64,000 nucleotides of DNA from [Ruminococcus] torques ATCC 27756 (GTDB lineage: Bacteria > Bacillota > Clostridia > Lachnospirales > Lachnospiraceae), in contig NZ_DS264345.1 of the NCBI RefSeq assembly GCF_000153925.1, forward strand, positions 248,001-312,000, written 5' to 3'. Below the pieces are notes generated by a model that was not told the origin of the DNA, searched no databases, and saw only the letters and a list, made by a program, of their open reading frames with translations. Shown here in pieces: positions 7,298 through 16,787 of this stretch. Within the stretch, counting starts at the first letter, position 1; the number at the start of each line of letters is the position of its first letter. Position numbers and translations under genes: made by a program.

Positions 7298-7361
7298 GGC
7301 GGAAATATCATTTTTGGTATTTCCGCCACTTCTTTTATATACTCTTCGCACTATTCATTCT
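7298..7361 (+). terminator. Terminator, copy B of the ~65-bp direct repeat
   Basis: The same 10-bp stem as copy A (GGCGGAAATA/TATTTCCGCC) with a slightly different loop (TCATTTTTGG) and the same downstream TATATACTCTTCGCACTATT stretch. It terminates the TetR operon. Direct repetition of this 64-65-bp unit on both sides of a 5.9-kb block marks possible recombination ends. Confidence 0.85.
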
Positions 7362-7399
7362 GTCCACCCAGTTACATAAAATCACAATACTCTCTAAAT

Positions 7400-7900
7400 T
7401 TACATTAATATATGTACGCCGCCTTTTCTACCGCCCAGAACAGTTTTTCCTTTGAGATCTGCCCACTGAAAATGCTCGTTGTCTTGCCGTGCAACGAGAA
7501 AGTTTCCGGCTCGCTGTGTGAGCTGTGCAAAATTAACGACATAGTCGGAAGCTCCTTCGCTGTACATATAAACGGAAGCTTCAGATCCCATAAATCCAAT
7601 ATCGGCTTCTCCGGAAATAACGGCAGTCATTGTTTTATCGGCTCCAAATCCGGTGACAAGTGTGAGGTCGATGTTTTCATCTTTGAAGTATCCTTTCTCA
7701 ATCGCCACATATAGTGGAGCATAGAAAACAGAATGAGCCACTTCGTTTAGTGTGATTTTTACAGGGGAAGTTTTTTGAGACGATACTTCAAAGGAGTCGG
7801 AAGCTGTCGTTTTATCTCCGGTTTCGGCTTTAGAGCATCCCATACACAAAGAAAATACAAGAAGGAAGGCAAAAAGAGAGGTTAAAAGTTGTTTTTTCAT
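7400..7900 (-). pseudogene. Truncated ABC solute-binding lipoprotein (SsuA/ThiY-like)
   Basis: 166 residues. The start at 7900 follows GGAGATTTC and opens with a lipoprotein signal peptide (MKKQLLTSLFAFLLVFSLCMGC). The mature part matches the N-terminal lobe of NMT1/SsuA/ThiY-type binding proteins: LNEVAHSVFYAPLYVAIEKG, GADKTMTAVISGEADIGFMG, DLKGKTVLGGRKGG. A complete protein would have about 320 residues; this frame leaves the conserved sequence right after GGRKGG and stops four codons later. No permease or ATPase gene is alongside. The break falls within about 50 bp of repeat copy B, so the 3' half was probably removed by the same rearrangement. Confidence 0.85.
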
Positions 7901-7965
7901 GAAATCTCCAGATGATTTGGTTTTATTGTAATATATGTAAAATATAACCGTACAGTGAAAAGGAT

Positions 7966-8025
7966 ATAAAAACAGAGCGATACGCAAGTCTCCCGGTTTT
8001 GGGGATTCCTGTAAGTAACGCTCTG
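7966..8025 (-). terminator. Terminator of the zinc-ribbon protein gene
   Basis: CAGAGCG (7973-7979) pairs with CGCTCTG (8019-8025), enclosing a weaker inner stem; on the minus strand the hairpin is followed by TTTTTATAT. It lies 38 bp after the stop of the minus-strand gene ending at 8064. The long loop makes it less certain than the other terminators here. Confidence 0.5.
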
Positions 8026-8063
8026 CTTTTAAATTTCAGTTTTTCTAAAACAGTTATGGCTTT

Positions 8064-9215
8064 CTAATCGTCAAATTCTTCCTCGGCATAATCGTCTTCA
8101 AAGGCTTCATCATAATTTTCTTCACTATCATCATAATCAGATCCTCCGCGGGAAGTGATCGCAAGTATGAGTGAAATAATTGCCAATACTCCGCTTACAA
8201 TAGCTGCGATGAGAAGCTGCAGATCATCTCCACGTTTCAAAAATGCAAATACGCCGCTTCCGAGATAAAAAAGCATCGGAAGAAGGAAAGCAAAAATCGT
8301 ATTTGACTTTTGCATGATAAAATAGAGAAGTGAAGATACGAGCATACAAAGGGCAAGGATAATGTATAAAGTGCCGCTTGTGCCGCCGCCGTCTGTTGTG
8401 CCGTTAAGTCCGGTCATGAATCCTTTATAAGTAAAGAATCCGAATCCTGCGAGAGAGATGATCCCGAGAATGATGCGCACTGCGCGGAATCTCGGAACGC
8501 TTTCGTAATAATCATCTTCATAATCGTCGATTTCCGGTTCAGGCATTTTACGCGAAGCTTTTGTGTCATATTTGTCGTTTTTATTTTTGGATGATTTTGA
8601 GGAGGCTTTTTTTACTTTGTCAGTATCAAGAACTCCTGTTGCAAGCATATCATCATAGCCTTTTTTAACAGCTTTCTCCCGTTTTGTGCGGACTTGTTCC
8701 GGTGGGATGTTACTGTACCGTTTATCTTCGTTCGGAGCTGATTTTTCAGTAGTTTGTTTGGATGAAGGCTTTCTTTTCGGGACTTTCTTTTCGGGATTTT
8801 CCTGAATCCGAACTGTTTTCTCGTCAGTTGCTTTTTCATCAGGCCGCCGTTTTTGATTTTGCGCAGGTGACTTCACCCGGTCGGAAGCTTTTGGGGAAGC
8901 TTCTGCAGCAGCGCGTTTTTTGGGGCTGCCGGTATGAGCTGCTTCCGGCTCTTTGTGCGCCTTTTTGATTTTGTTTTCGTCTTTTTTTTGAGCAACGTCG
9001 CTCTCGTTTTTTTTGCGGCTGGTCTTATCTGCCGCTTCGGCTTTTTTGGCAGATGCCTTTGCCGCTGCTTTTTTTGCACGTTGCTTGTCTAAATTCCACT
9101 GTTTTTTACAGTCACGGCAGACTGCATATTCATTAAAGACAGGATCTCCGCTGTTGTCAGTGCCGATTTGTTTGTTTTTGATCTCAAGTTTGTTTCCGCA
9201 TATCGGACATTTCAT
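8064..9215 (-). CDS. Zinc-ribbon membrane protein with a long charged linker
   Basis: 383 residues from the ATG that begins MKCPICGN; a TTG nine bases upstream is too close to the AGGAG. Three parts are visible. A four-Cys zinc ribbon (CPICGN ... CRDCKK) occupies the first ~40 residues. A Lys/Ala/Glu/Ser-rich low-complexity linker spans about 40-235. Four hydrophobic segments follow at about 245-360, and an Asp/Glu-rich tail (YDDSEENYDEAFEDDYAEEEFDD). No catalytic motif is visible. Likely a membrane protein with a cytoplasmic metal-binding head; function unknown. Not obviously in an operon. Confidence 0.8.
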   Translation of the reverse strand: MKCPICGNKLEIKNKQIGTDNSGDPVFNEYAVCRDCKKQWNLDKQRAKKAAAKASAKKAEAADKTSRKKNESDVAQKKDENKIKKAHKEPEAAHTGSPKKRAAAEASPKASDRVKSPAQNQKRRPDEKATDEKTVRIQENPEKKVPKRKPSSKQTTEKSAPNEDKRYSNIPPEQVRTKREKAVKKGYDDMLATGVLDTDKVKKASSKSSKNKNDKYDTKASRKMPEPEIDDYEDDYYESVPRFRAVRIILGIISLAGFGFFTYKGFMTGLNGTTDGGGTSGTLYIILALCMLVSSLLYFIMQKSNTIFAFLLPMLFYLGSGVFAFLKRGDDLQLLIAAIVSGVLAIISLILAITSRGGSDYDDSEENYDEAFEDDYAEEEFDD

Positions 9216-9454
9216 AAAAATCAATACTCCTCTCTCTTCGTTAAATCGAATTTATAATGGTTTTATTATAACATTTCAAATGAGTTAGAACAATGAAAAA
9301 TGTAACAATAAATCGAAAAATATCAAATATGATCGAAAATATAGCGCGATATGTGATATGATATCAAAATTAAAAGATAAAAAACAGCGTCATAATTATA
9401 CAGATATTGCAAAAAATGACAGCAGAATTTGTAACAAAGGCGAAAGGAGAAATT

Positions 9455-10183
9455 ATGAGATTTGAAGCAGATACACATTCACACACGCTGGCAAGCGGAC
9501 ATGCATACAGCACGATAAAAGAAATGGCGGCGGCAGCAGAAGCAAAAGGCTTAAAAGCGCTTGCGCTTACGGAACATGCTCCGAAAATGCCGGGAACGTG
9601 CGGGTTGTTTTATTTTCAAAACCTGGATGTCGTTCCAAGAAAATGCGGAGGAATTCGCCTCTTAATGGGAGCGGAAGTAAATATAATGGATGAAACAGGC
9701 AGGATCGACCTTCCGGAAAGTACCTGCCGTGATCTGGATATAGTTATTGCGAGCATTCATCCGCCATGCTATGGGATGGGGCACACAGAAGAGGAAAATA
9801 TGAGAGCATACGAGGCTGTGATGAAGAAACCGTATATTAACATTATCGGGCATCCTGATGACGGTCGTTTTCAGATTGATTACGAACGTCTTGTGAAGAT
9901 GGCAAAAGAGACGGGAACGCTTTTGGAAGTAAATAATTCTTCCATGAGACCGTCAAGCAGCAGAAAGGGAACTCGTGAAAATATTCTTACAATGCTTGAT
10001 CTTTGTAAACAGTATGATGTTCCGGTTACGACAGGCAGTGATGCACATGTAGATGTAGATGCAGGCAATTTTACTTATGTAAAAGAAGTGCTTAAATTTT
10101 GCGATTTTCCGGAGGAACTTGTTGTTACGACAAAATTTGATGTATTAAAACAATATTTGAATATGAACACTTTCGGTATGTAG
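9455..10183 (+). CDS. PHP-domain phosphoesterase (YcdX-like)
   Basis: 242 residues from the ATG after AAAGGAGAAATT. Metal-binding motifs of the PHP superfamily are present: DTHSHTLASGHAYS at residues 5-18, LTEHAP (about 45), GAEVNI, ASIHPP, IGHPDD and the C-terminal GSDAHV, matching the trinuclear zinc site of YcdX-type proteins. Length fits the YcdX family. Such enzymes hydrolyse phosphate esters, but the physiological substrate is not fixed. It stands alone, divergent from the zinc-ribbon gene. Confidence 0.9.
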   Translation: MRFEADTHSHTLASGHAYSTIKEMAAAAEAKGLKALALTEHAPKMPGTCGLFYFQNLDVVPRKCGGIRLLMGAEVNIMDETGRIDLPESTCRDLDIVIASIHPPCYGMGHTEEENMRAYEAVMKKPYINIIGHPDDGRFQIDYERLVKMAKETGTLLEVNNSSMRPSSSRKGTRENILTMLDLCKQYDVPVTTGSDAHVDVDAGNFTYVKEVLKFCDFPEELVVTTKFDVLKQYLNMNTFGM

Positions 10184-10369
10184 GAGAGAGCGGACTTTTG
10201 TATGCAGATGAAAGGGATAAGGTACTTTTGTAAAACTTTATAAATTTAACTGATTAACGTATGGACTTCAAGAATTTAATGTGCTAAAATATAACAGTGC
10301 TTGAAATAATTGCTGTGGATGCAGAGGTTGCTCGGATATATGCCACGGTGTTGAAAAGGAGAAGTTTAT

Positions 10370-10660
10370 ATGAGTAAAAAAATCAGGACAGAGGCAGTTG
10401 ACTATCTTTTTGAAGCGATTCTCAGTCTGAAAAATAAAGGAGAATGTTATACTTTTTTTGAGGATATTTGTACGATTAACGAGCTGCTGTCTCTGTCACA
10501 GAGATTTGAAGTGGCAAAAATGCTCAGAGAGCAGAAAACTTATCTTGAAATTGCGGAAAAGACAGGCGCTTCAACGGCAACGATCAGCCGGGTGAACCGT
10601 TCTCTTAATTACGGCAATGATGGATATGACATGGTTTTTGAAAGAATTGATAAAAAATAA
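10370..10660 (+). CDS. TrpR-like protein YerC/YecD
   Basis: 96 residues, full length for the YerC/YecD family. A TrpR-type helix-turn-helix is visible in QRFEVAKMLREQKTYLEIAEKTGASTATISRVNRSL (residues about 44-80), with the typical ending YGNDGYDMVFERI. AAAAGGAGAAG precedes the ATG. A DNA-binding regulator of unknown target, common in Firmicutes and in Bacillus near pcrB-pcrA; here it is about 960 bp from pcrA, a loose echo of that context. A strong terminator follows. Confidence 0.9.
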   Translation: MSKKIRTEAVDYLFEAILSLKNKGECYTFFEDICTINELLSLSQRFEVAKMLREQKTYLEIAEKTGASTATISRVNRSLNYGNDGYDMVFERIDKK

Positions 10661-10697
10661 AAAAATGCCGGAGCGTTCATGCGTGTCCGGCATTTTT
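10661..10697 (+). terminator. Bidirectional terminator between convergent genes
   Basis: AAAAATGCCGGA at 10661-10672 pairs with TCCGGCATTTTT at 10686-10697. The U-rich run on both strands allows it to serve yerC on the plus strand and the DUF1836 gene on the minus strand. Confidence 0.9.
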
Positions 10698-10717
10698 AAT
10701 ACGTACTTTTGTACTCG

Positions 10718-11320
10718 TCAATCTTCTTTTTGAGCAGAAAGTTCGTCTATGATTTTCTCTATCATAACTTTTTTCAAATAGACGTCAAAGCTTAAAGAGC
10801 AAATAAATGCAAAAAGACGAAGTTCTTTTTGATCGGCGTCATCTTCTATATTTGAAAAAGCAGAGAATGAACTTTCGTATGCTTCTTGAACGGATTCGGA
10901 AAGCGGCTTGATACGGGATTTTTCAAGCTTGCAAACTTCGGTATACAGTTCGGAGAGGCTAAGCGCCGCCTCGTCTGAAAAATATTTGTCCCGCAGAGGA
11001 GCAAGTACGGTTTCAATATCTTTGATAGAAAGAATGCTTTTAAAGTAGTAAATAAATATAAGAAGAAGTACATGTTCTTTAGAATATTTTTTCTTGACGG
11101 ACGGAGGAAGAAGATTATTTTTTGAGTAGTTGTTTATCATTGTTTTTGTCAAAATCTTATCTTCGTCACGGCGTTTTGTTCCGGCAAGATGTTCGTCCAT
11201 AAAAGTTGTTACCTGATCCATATATAAATCAATATTCGGTATTTCTTCCGGTTTGATGTAATCAATACGTTTTAAGTTTTCTGTTATGCTGTTTAACAGA
11301 TCTGTCATGTCTATTTTCAT
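10718..11320 (-). CDS. DUF1836 domain protein
   Basis: 200 residues. The region MINNYSKNNLLPPSVKKKYSKEHVLLLIFIYYFKSILSIKDIETVLAPL (about 62-110) matches the DUF1836 family, which resembles a MerR-like winged helix with a following helical part; the rest is helical and acidic. The start at 11320 follows GAGGTGATATT. A probable cytoplasmic regulator of unknown function. Convergent with yerC. Confidence 0.85.
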   Translation of the reverse strand: MKIDMTDLLNSITENLKRIDYIKPEEIPNIDLYMDQVTTFMDEHLAGTKRRDEDKILTKTMINNYSKNNLLPPSVKKKYSKEHVLLLIFIYYFKSILSIKDIETVLAPLRDKYFSDEAALSLSELYTEVCKLEKSRIKPLSESVQEAYESSFSAFSNIEDDADQKELRLFAFICSLSFDVYLKKVMIEKIIDELSAQKED

Positions 11321-11517
11321 AATATCACCTCGATATCCTTATTATATAGTAGTGAAAACTAGATGGCAAGCCTTTTCTAAACCTTTATTAACCGGGATTT
11401 CCCATCGTTGTTTTTGTATAAAAATGTAGTTATCAGCCGTTTTATCAGGAGTGCGCCTTGATAAATGATAACGATATGGAAGCGTTTGGCATGGGATAAA
11501 TGAACGAAAAAAGAAGG

Positions 11518-11546
11518 TTGACTTTAACGAAAATATGTTCGATAAT
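11518..11546 (+). promoter_or_regulatory. Promoter of pcrA
   Basis: TTGACT (11518-11523), a 17-base spacer and GATAAT (11541-11546) lie 77 bases before the pcrA start. The rest of the 11321-11622 gap shows nothing else I can assign. Confidence 0.65.
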
Positions 11547-11622
11547 AAGAACAATACACACTCGTTATTTGAACTAAATATTTTACGGGTAATTGAGAAA
11601 AAGAAAGATAAGGAGCATATAA

Positions 11623-13875
11623 ATGGCTGTATATGATACGTTGAATAAACCTCAAAAGGAGGCTGTATTTCATACGGAAGGTCCGCTTTTGATCCTGGCG
11701 GGAGCGGGTTCGGGAAAAACAAGAGTTTTGACTCACAGAATTGCATACCTGATTGAGGAAAAGGGAGTGAATCCATGGAATATTCTTGCCATTACGTTTA
11801 CAAATAAAGCGGCGGAAGAGATGCGTCAGAGAGTAGACAGCCTTGTCGGGATCGGAGCAGAGAGTATTTGGGTCAGTACGTTTCATTCCATGTGTGTACG
11901 GATCTTAAGAAGATACATAGATCGTCTCGGATATGACAACAGATTTACGATTTATGATACGGATGATCAGAAGACGCTGATGAAAGAAGTATGTCGTAAG
12001 ACAGATATTGATACAAAGCGGTTTAAAGAAAGGATGCTTTTATCGGTAATTTCTTCTGCTAAAAACGAGATGATCCTTCCGGAAGAGTTTGAATTGAATG
12101 CCGGAGGAGATTTTGTACAGCTTAAGATCGCAAAAGTCTATAAAGAATATGAGGCGCAGATGCGGGCGAATAATGCGTTGGATTTTGACGATTTGCTTGT
12201 AAAGACAGTTCAGCTTCTGGAAACGCAGCCTGATGTGAGGGAGAATTATCAGGAACGTTTCAGATATATCATGGTTGACGAATATCAGGACACGAATACC
12301 GTACAGTTTCGGCTTGTCAGCCTGCTTGCGGGAAAGTATAGGAATTTGTGTGTAGTCGGCGATGACGACCAGTCGATCTATAAGTTCCGCGGAGCTAATA
12401 TACGAAATATTTTGGATTTTGAAAAAGAATTTTCAGATGCAAAAGTAATTAAACTGGAACAGAACTACCGCTCTGTCGGGAATGTATTGGAAGTTGCGAA
12501 TAGTGTGATCCGCAACAATAAAGGCAGAAAAGAAAAGACTCTTTGGACTGATAATGAAAAAGGGGAGAAGATCCGTCTGCGGCAGTTTGATACGGCATAT
12601 GACGAAGCGCAGTTTATTGCAGAGGATATTAAGGACGAAACGGCACAGGGAGCAAATTACAGTGATCATGCAGTTTTATACCGAACGAACGCGCAGTCGC
12701 GTCTTCTTGAGGAAAAGTTTGTCGCGATGAATATTCCGTATAAGATTGTCGGAGGCATCAATTTTTATTCCCGAAGAGAGATTAAGGATGTTTTGTCATA
12801 CTTAAAAACGATTGATAACGGAAAAGACGATCTGGCTGTGAGAAGGATTATTAATGTTCCGAAACGGGGGATCGGTTTGACAACGATTAATCGGATTCAG
12901 GAGTCGGCTGCTGCGAGAGGAATAGGGTTTTATGACGCCCTTTCAGCTCCGGACCTTATTCCCGGGATCGGACGCAGCGCATCGAAACTTGATTCATTTG
13001 CAGCTTTGATCGAATATTTTAAAGGAAGATCGGAAGAGAGCGGGGTGACAGATCTTCTGACGGAAGTGATCGAGAAGACAGGGTATACGGAAAGTCTGGA
13101 AGCGGATGATCCTGAGGAACTGGAAGCAAGAGTGCAGAATATAGACGAACTTGTCAGTAAGGCGGCCGTATATGAGGAAAGCTGCAGTGACAGAGGAGAA
13201 AGACCGACGCTGAGCGGTTTCCTTGAAGAGGTGGCTCTTGTCGCTGATATCGACAGCGTAGCGGAAGATCGGGATTACGTGATCCTTATGACTCTTCACA
13301 GTGCGAAAGGTCTGGAATTTCCACATGTATATCTTGCGGGAATGGAAGACGGATTGTTCCCAAGTTATATGTCGATCAGCGGAGATGATCCGGAAGAGTT
13401 GGAGGAGGAACGAAGACTTTGTTATGTGGGCGTGACCCGCGCTGAAGAAAAATTGACTCTTACCTGCGCGCGTATGCGTTTGGTCAGAGGTGAGAGACAA
13501 TATAACAGTATGTCCCGTTTCATTAAAGAGATGCCTTCTGCATTGATTGATACAGGAAAGCGAGAAGGCGGTTTTTCTCAAAATGTTTCTTTGGGAGAGA
13601 AGAGGACGTATTCGTCCGAGGTCAGTGGATACAAAAGATCTGCGTATGCTCAGAAACCGGCATTTGCCGCGATCCAAAAGGGGAGCGGACTGATGGCGAA
13701 AAAGTCGGAGGGACTCTCTTACGGAGTCGGAGATCGTGTACGGCATGTAAAGTTTGGAGACGGCACGGTGACGGAGATTAAAGAGGGTGGAAGAGATTAT
13801 GAGGTGACGGTGCAGTTTGATACTGCAGGAGTCAGAAAAATGTTTGCTTTGTTTGCAAAGCTTATAAAAATATAG
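11623..13875 (+). CDS. pcrA: ATP-dependent DNA helicase PcrA/UvrD
   Basis: 750 residues, the normal length. Superfamily 1 motifs are in order: Q-motif LNKPQKEAV, Walker A AGAGSGKT (26-33), [10 protein letters not shown] (Ia), DEYQDTN (II), [13 protein letters not shown] (III), QNYRS (IV), [14 protein letters not shown] (V) and [10 protein letters not shown] (VI). The C-terminus has the [15 protein letters not shown] Tudor-like element that contacts RNA polymerase in PcrA. It unwinds DNA 3'-5' in repair and replication. AAGGAGCATATAA precedes the ATG. The next gene, endonuclease IV, begins 17 bases after its stop, so a DNA-repair operon is likely. Confidence 0.95.
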   Translation: MAVYDTLNKPQKEAVFHTEGPLLILAGAGSGKTRVLTHRIAYLIEEKGVNPWNILAITFTNKAAEEMRQRVDSLVGIGAESIWVSTFHSMCVRILRRYIDRLGYDNRFTIYDTDDQKTLMKEVCRKTDIDTKRFKERMLLSVISSAKNEMILPEEFELNAGGDFVQLKIAKVYKEYEAQMRANNALDFDDLLVKTVQLLETQPDVRENYQERFRYIMVDEYQDTNTVQFRLVSLLAGKYRNLCVVGDDDQSIYKFRGANIRNILDFEKEFSDAKVIKLEQNYRSVGNVLEVANSVIRNNKGRKEKTLWTDNEKGEKIRLRQFDTAYDEAQFIAEDIKDETAQGANYSDHAVLYRTNAQSRLLEEKFVAMNIPYKIVGGINFYSRREIKDVLSYLKTIDNGKDDLAVRRIINVPKRGIGLTTINRIQESAAARGIGFYDALSAPDLIPGIGRSASKLDSFAALIEYFKGRSEESGVTDLLTEVIEKTGYTESLEADDPEELEARVQNIDELVSKAAVYEESCSDRGERPTLSGFLEEVALVADIDSVAEDRDYVILMTLHSAKGLEFPHVYLAGMEDGLFPSYMSISGDDPEELEEERRLCYVGVTRAEEKLTLTCARMRLVRGERQYNSMSRFIKEMPSALIDTGKREGGFSQNVSLGEKRTYSSEVSGYKRSAYAQKPAFAAIQKGSGLMAKKSEGLSYGVGDRVRHVKFGDGTVTEIKEGGRDYEVTVQFDTAGVRKMFALFAKLIKI

Positions 13876-13891
13876 ATTGGAGGATAACATT

Positions 13892-14803
13892 GTGAAAATA
13901 GGTTCACATGTCGGAATGAGTGGTAAGGAGATGCTGCTTGGTTCTGCAAAAGAAGCAGTATCTTACGGGGCGGATACATTTATGTTTTATACGGGAGCGC
14001 CTCAAAATACGAGGCGGAAAGAAATCGAAGAATTAAATATCGATCCTGCATGGGAATATATGAAAGAGCACGGGATTCAAGAAATCATTGTTCATGCTCC
14101 GTATATTATTAATTTAGGCAATGCGGTAAAGCCGGAAACATTTTCTCTTGCGGTTGAGTTTCTCGCAAAGGAGATAGACCGTACGGTAAGCTGCAGAAGC
14201 CATACGTTGATTCTGCATCCGGGAGCCCATGTAGGAGAAGGAGTCAGCATAGGAACAGAGCAGATCATAAAAGGACTAAACGAAGTTCTTACGCAGGATA
14301 TGGATTGTTGTGTGGCGTTAGAAACAATGGCGGGGAAAGGATCGGAGATCGGTCGTACGTTTGAAGAATTAGCCAGGATTTACGACGGGGTAAAATATAG
14401 CGATAAATTGAGAGTTTGTTTTGATACATGTCATACGAGCGACAGTGGGTATGATATTATTCATCATTTTGATGATGTGATAGAAGAGTTCGATCGTATT
14501 ATAGGAAAAGATCAGATTGCCGTATTTCATATTAACGACAGTAAGAATGTTCCAGGCGCTGCAAAGGACAGGCATGAGAACATCGGATTCGGACATATCG
14601 GTTTTGAAGCGATCAATTATATCGTTCATCATGCGGACTTTAGGGATGTTCCGAAAATACTTGAGACGCCATATATACCATCTGTGGAAAATCCAAAGAA
14701 ATCATATGCTCCTTATAAATATGAAATTGAGATGCTTCGGGCAGGGAAATTTGATCCTGATATGAAAGAACGGATTGTAAAAGAGCATGAAAAAAGCGTC
14801 TGA
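13892..14803 (+). CDS. nfo: Endonuclease IV (apurinic/apyrimidinic)
   Basis: 303 residues from the GTG 8 bases after TTGGAGG; an in-frame TTG overlaps that ribosome binding site and is rejected. Family signatures: IGSHVGMSG at the N-terminus, [43 protein letters not shown] and [25 protein letters not shown], giving the trinuclear zinc ligands of a TIM-barrel AP endonuclease. It cuts DNA 5' of abasic sites in base excision repair. Probably co-transcribed with pcrA. Its last codons and stop overlap the 3' end of a tRNA-Arg gene on the opposite strand by 8 bp. Confidence 0.95.
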   Translation: MKIGSHVGMSGKEMLLGSAKEAVSYGADTFMFYTGAPQNTRRKEIEELNIDPAWEYMKEHGIQEIIVHAPYIINLGNAVKPETFSLAVEFLAKEIDRTVSCRSHTLILHPGAHVGEGVSIGTEQIIKGLNEVLTQDMDCCVALETMAGKGSEIGRTFEELARIYDGVKYSDKLRVCFDTCHTSDSGYDIIHHFDDVIEEFDRIIGKDQIAVFHINDSKNVPGAAKDRHENIGFGHIGFEAINYIVHHADFRDVPKILETPYIPSVENPKKSYAPYKYEIEMLRAGKFDPDMKERIVKEHEKSV

Positions 14804-14866
14804 ACGGAGTCGAACCGTCGCACATGCCTCCGGAGGGCATTGCTCTATCCACTGAGCTACAGACGC
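14796..14866 (-). tRNA. tRNA-Arg (anticodon CCG)
   Basis: On the minus strand the sequence folds as a full cloverleaf: acceptor GCGTCTG/CAGACGC, D stem GCTC/GAGC, anticodon stem ATGCC/GGCAT with loop CTCCGGA (anticodon CCG, reading CGG), and T stem ACGG/CCGT with loop TTCGACT. CCA is not encoded. A T-run follows directly and may terminate it. It overlaps the 3' end of nfo and lies about 150 bp from argS, which encodes the enzyme that charges it, on the other strand. Confidence 0.93.
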
Positions 14867-15013
14867 ATCGTTGTGTTAAACAACTTTAATTATCCTAGCA
14901 TAAAGTAAGCAAAATGTAAAGTGTTTTCAAGTTGTTTGTTGCCGTGAAAACTGATACATGTTAGAATAGCATTCATATGATAAAGAGTTTCTATATAAAG
15001 GAGTGTGGAAAAA

Positions 15014-16780
15014 TTGAAAACAATGTTGGAATTGATCACAACGGAAATGGAAGCGGCTTTTGAAAAAGCCGGTTATGATAAAGAACTTGCAAAAGTAACT
15101 CTTTCAAATCGTCCCGATTTGTGCGAATATCAGTGCAACGGCGCGATGGCAGGAGCAAAGAAATATAAAAAAGCCCCGTTTATGATTGCGGAAGATGTGG
15201 CGGTATATTTAAAGGAAAGTTCTTATTTTGAGACGGTAGAAGTTGTAAAGCCGGGATTTATCAATCTGAAACTTGCTCCGCAAAGTGTTGCGGATTATTT
15301 AAATCAAATGTCAGAAACAGAAAAACTCGGAGTAGAAGAAGCGGAAGAACCAAAAACGATCATGATAGATTACGGCGGACCGAATGTTGCGAAACCGCTT
15401 CATGTAGGACATCTGCGTTCTGCAATTATCGGCGAAAGCGTAAAACGGATTACTCGTTTTAAAGGAAACAAAGTGATCGGTGATATTCATCTGGGAGACT
15501 GGGGATATCAGATGGGACTTATCATCACGGAATTAAAGAAACGCAAACCGGAGCTGCCGTATTTTGATGAAAATTTTACGGGAGAATATCCGGCGGAAGC
15601 TCCGTTTACGATCGGCGAACTGGAGGAGATATATCCGACAGCAAGTTCATATGCAAAAGAAGACGAAGAATACAGGAAAGAAGCGTTGCATGCGACATAT
15701 TTGCTCCAGAACGGCCACAGAGGATACAGAGCGGTTTGGAATCACATCATGAATGTTTCGGTTACAGATCTTAAGAAAAATTATGAGAGACTGAATGTAG
15801 AATTTGATCTTTGGAAAGGCGAGGCGGACGCGCAGAAATATATACCTGATATGGTACAGATGTTAAAAGAAGAAGGCTATGCGCGTTACGACGAGGGCGC
15901 TCTTGTGGTCGATGTTCAGGAAGAGTCGGATAAAAAAGAAGTTCCTCCGTGTATGATCTTAAAGTCAGACGGAGCGGCGCTCTATGATACGACAGATCTT
16001 GCAACACTTGTACAAAGGGAAGAAGATTATCAGCCGGACGAAGTTATCTATGTAGTAGATAAACGTCAGGAACTTCACTTTACACAGGTGTTCCGCTGTG
16101 CAAAAAAGACGGGGATCGTGAGCCCGAATACAAGATTGGAATTTCTCGGATTCGGTACGATGAACGGGAAAGACGGAAAACCGTTCAAAACCCGTGAGGG
16201 CGGCGTTATGCGTCTTGAAAATCTGATCCGCGAAATTAACGATGAAATGTATAAGAAAATTATGGATAATCGTACAGTGGAGGAAGAAGAAGCGAAAAAG
16301 ACGGCCCGCATAGTCGGACTTGCGGCAATTAAATATGGAGATCTGTCGAATCAGGCAGGCAAAGATTATATATTCGACGTAGACAGATTTACTTCATTTG
16401 AGGGAAATACAGGTCCGTATATTCTTTATACAATCGTGCGTATTAAGTCCATTTTGGCAAAGTATAAGGAAAACGGAGGAAGCGCAGAGAAACTTTCGAT
16501 CCGTCCGTCGGGAAATGTATATGAGAAGGCGCTTATGCTTCAAGTCTTGAAGTTCAACGATGTGTTTGAGGCAGTATGCGAAGAGACTGCTCCGCATAAA
16601 TTGTGCGCTTACATTTATGAGATCGCGAATGAATTTAATAAGTTTTATCATGAGACGAAGATCCTCTCCGAGGAAGACGAAGAGAAACGTTCCGGTTATA
16701 TTGCGCTCCTCGGACTGACAAAGCGCGTGTTGGAGACGTGCATTGACCTGCTTGGATTTGAAGCGCCGGAAAGGATGTAA
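15014..16780 (+). CDS. argS: Arginyl-tRNA synthetase
   Basis: 588 residues from TTG at 15014, chosen because AAGGAG (14998-15003) is 10 bases away; the GTG at 15005 is too close. Class I features: the HIGH-type motif HVGHLRS (about residue 133) after GGPNVAKPL, the N-terminal Arg-tRNA synthetase domain, a degenerate KMSKS region (GKDGKPFKTREGG) as is usual for ArgS, and the C-terminal DALR anticodon-binding domain (ENTGPYILYTIVRIKSI ... CIDLLGFEAPERM). It charges tRNA-Arg, one of which is encoded divergently just upstream. Confidence 0.95.
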   Translation: MKTMLELITTEMEAAFEKAGYDKELAKVTLSNRPDLCEYQCNGAMAGAKKYKKAPFMIAEDVAVYLKESSYFETVEVVKPGFINLKLAPQSVADYLNQMSETEKLGVEEAEEPKTIMIDYGGPNVAKPLHVGHLRSAIIGESVKRITRFKGNKVIGDIHLGDWGYQMGLIITELKKRKPELPYFDENFTGEYPAEAPFTIGELEEIYPTASSYAKEDEEYRKEALHATYLLQNGHRGYRAVWNHIMNVSVTDLKKNYERLNVEFDLWKGEADAQKYIPDMVQMLKEEGYARYDEGALVVDVQEESDKKEVPPCMILKSDGAALYDTTDLATLVQREEDYQPDEVIYVVDKRQELHFTQVFRCAKKTGIVSPNTRLEFLGFGTMNGKDGKPFKTREGGVMRLENLIREINDEMYKKIMDNRTVEEEEAKKTARIVGLAAIKYGDLSNQAGKDYIFDVDRFTSFEGNTGPYILYTIVRIKSILAKYKENGGSAEKLSIRPSGNVYEKALMLQVLKFNDVFEAVCEETAPHKLCAYIYEIANEFNKFYHETKILSEEDEEKRSGYIALLGLTKRVLETCIDLLGFEAPERM

Positions 16781-16787
16781 TGGAAAA

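Noticed and set aside
12994-13890. Long minus-strand frame (298 codons) opposite pcrA
   Set aside because: It is antisense to a well-conserved helicase, has a composition rich in Ser/His/Phe/Ile typical of antisense shadows, and no ribosome binding site.
14796-14866. tRNA-Arg as an attachment site for an integrated element
   Set aside because: No integrase gene and no duplicated tRNA 3' end were seen near it; the flanks are housekeeping genes.
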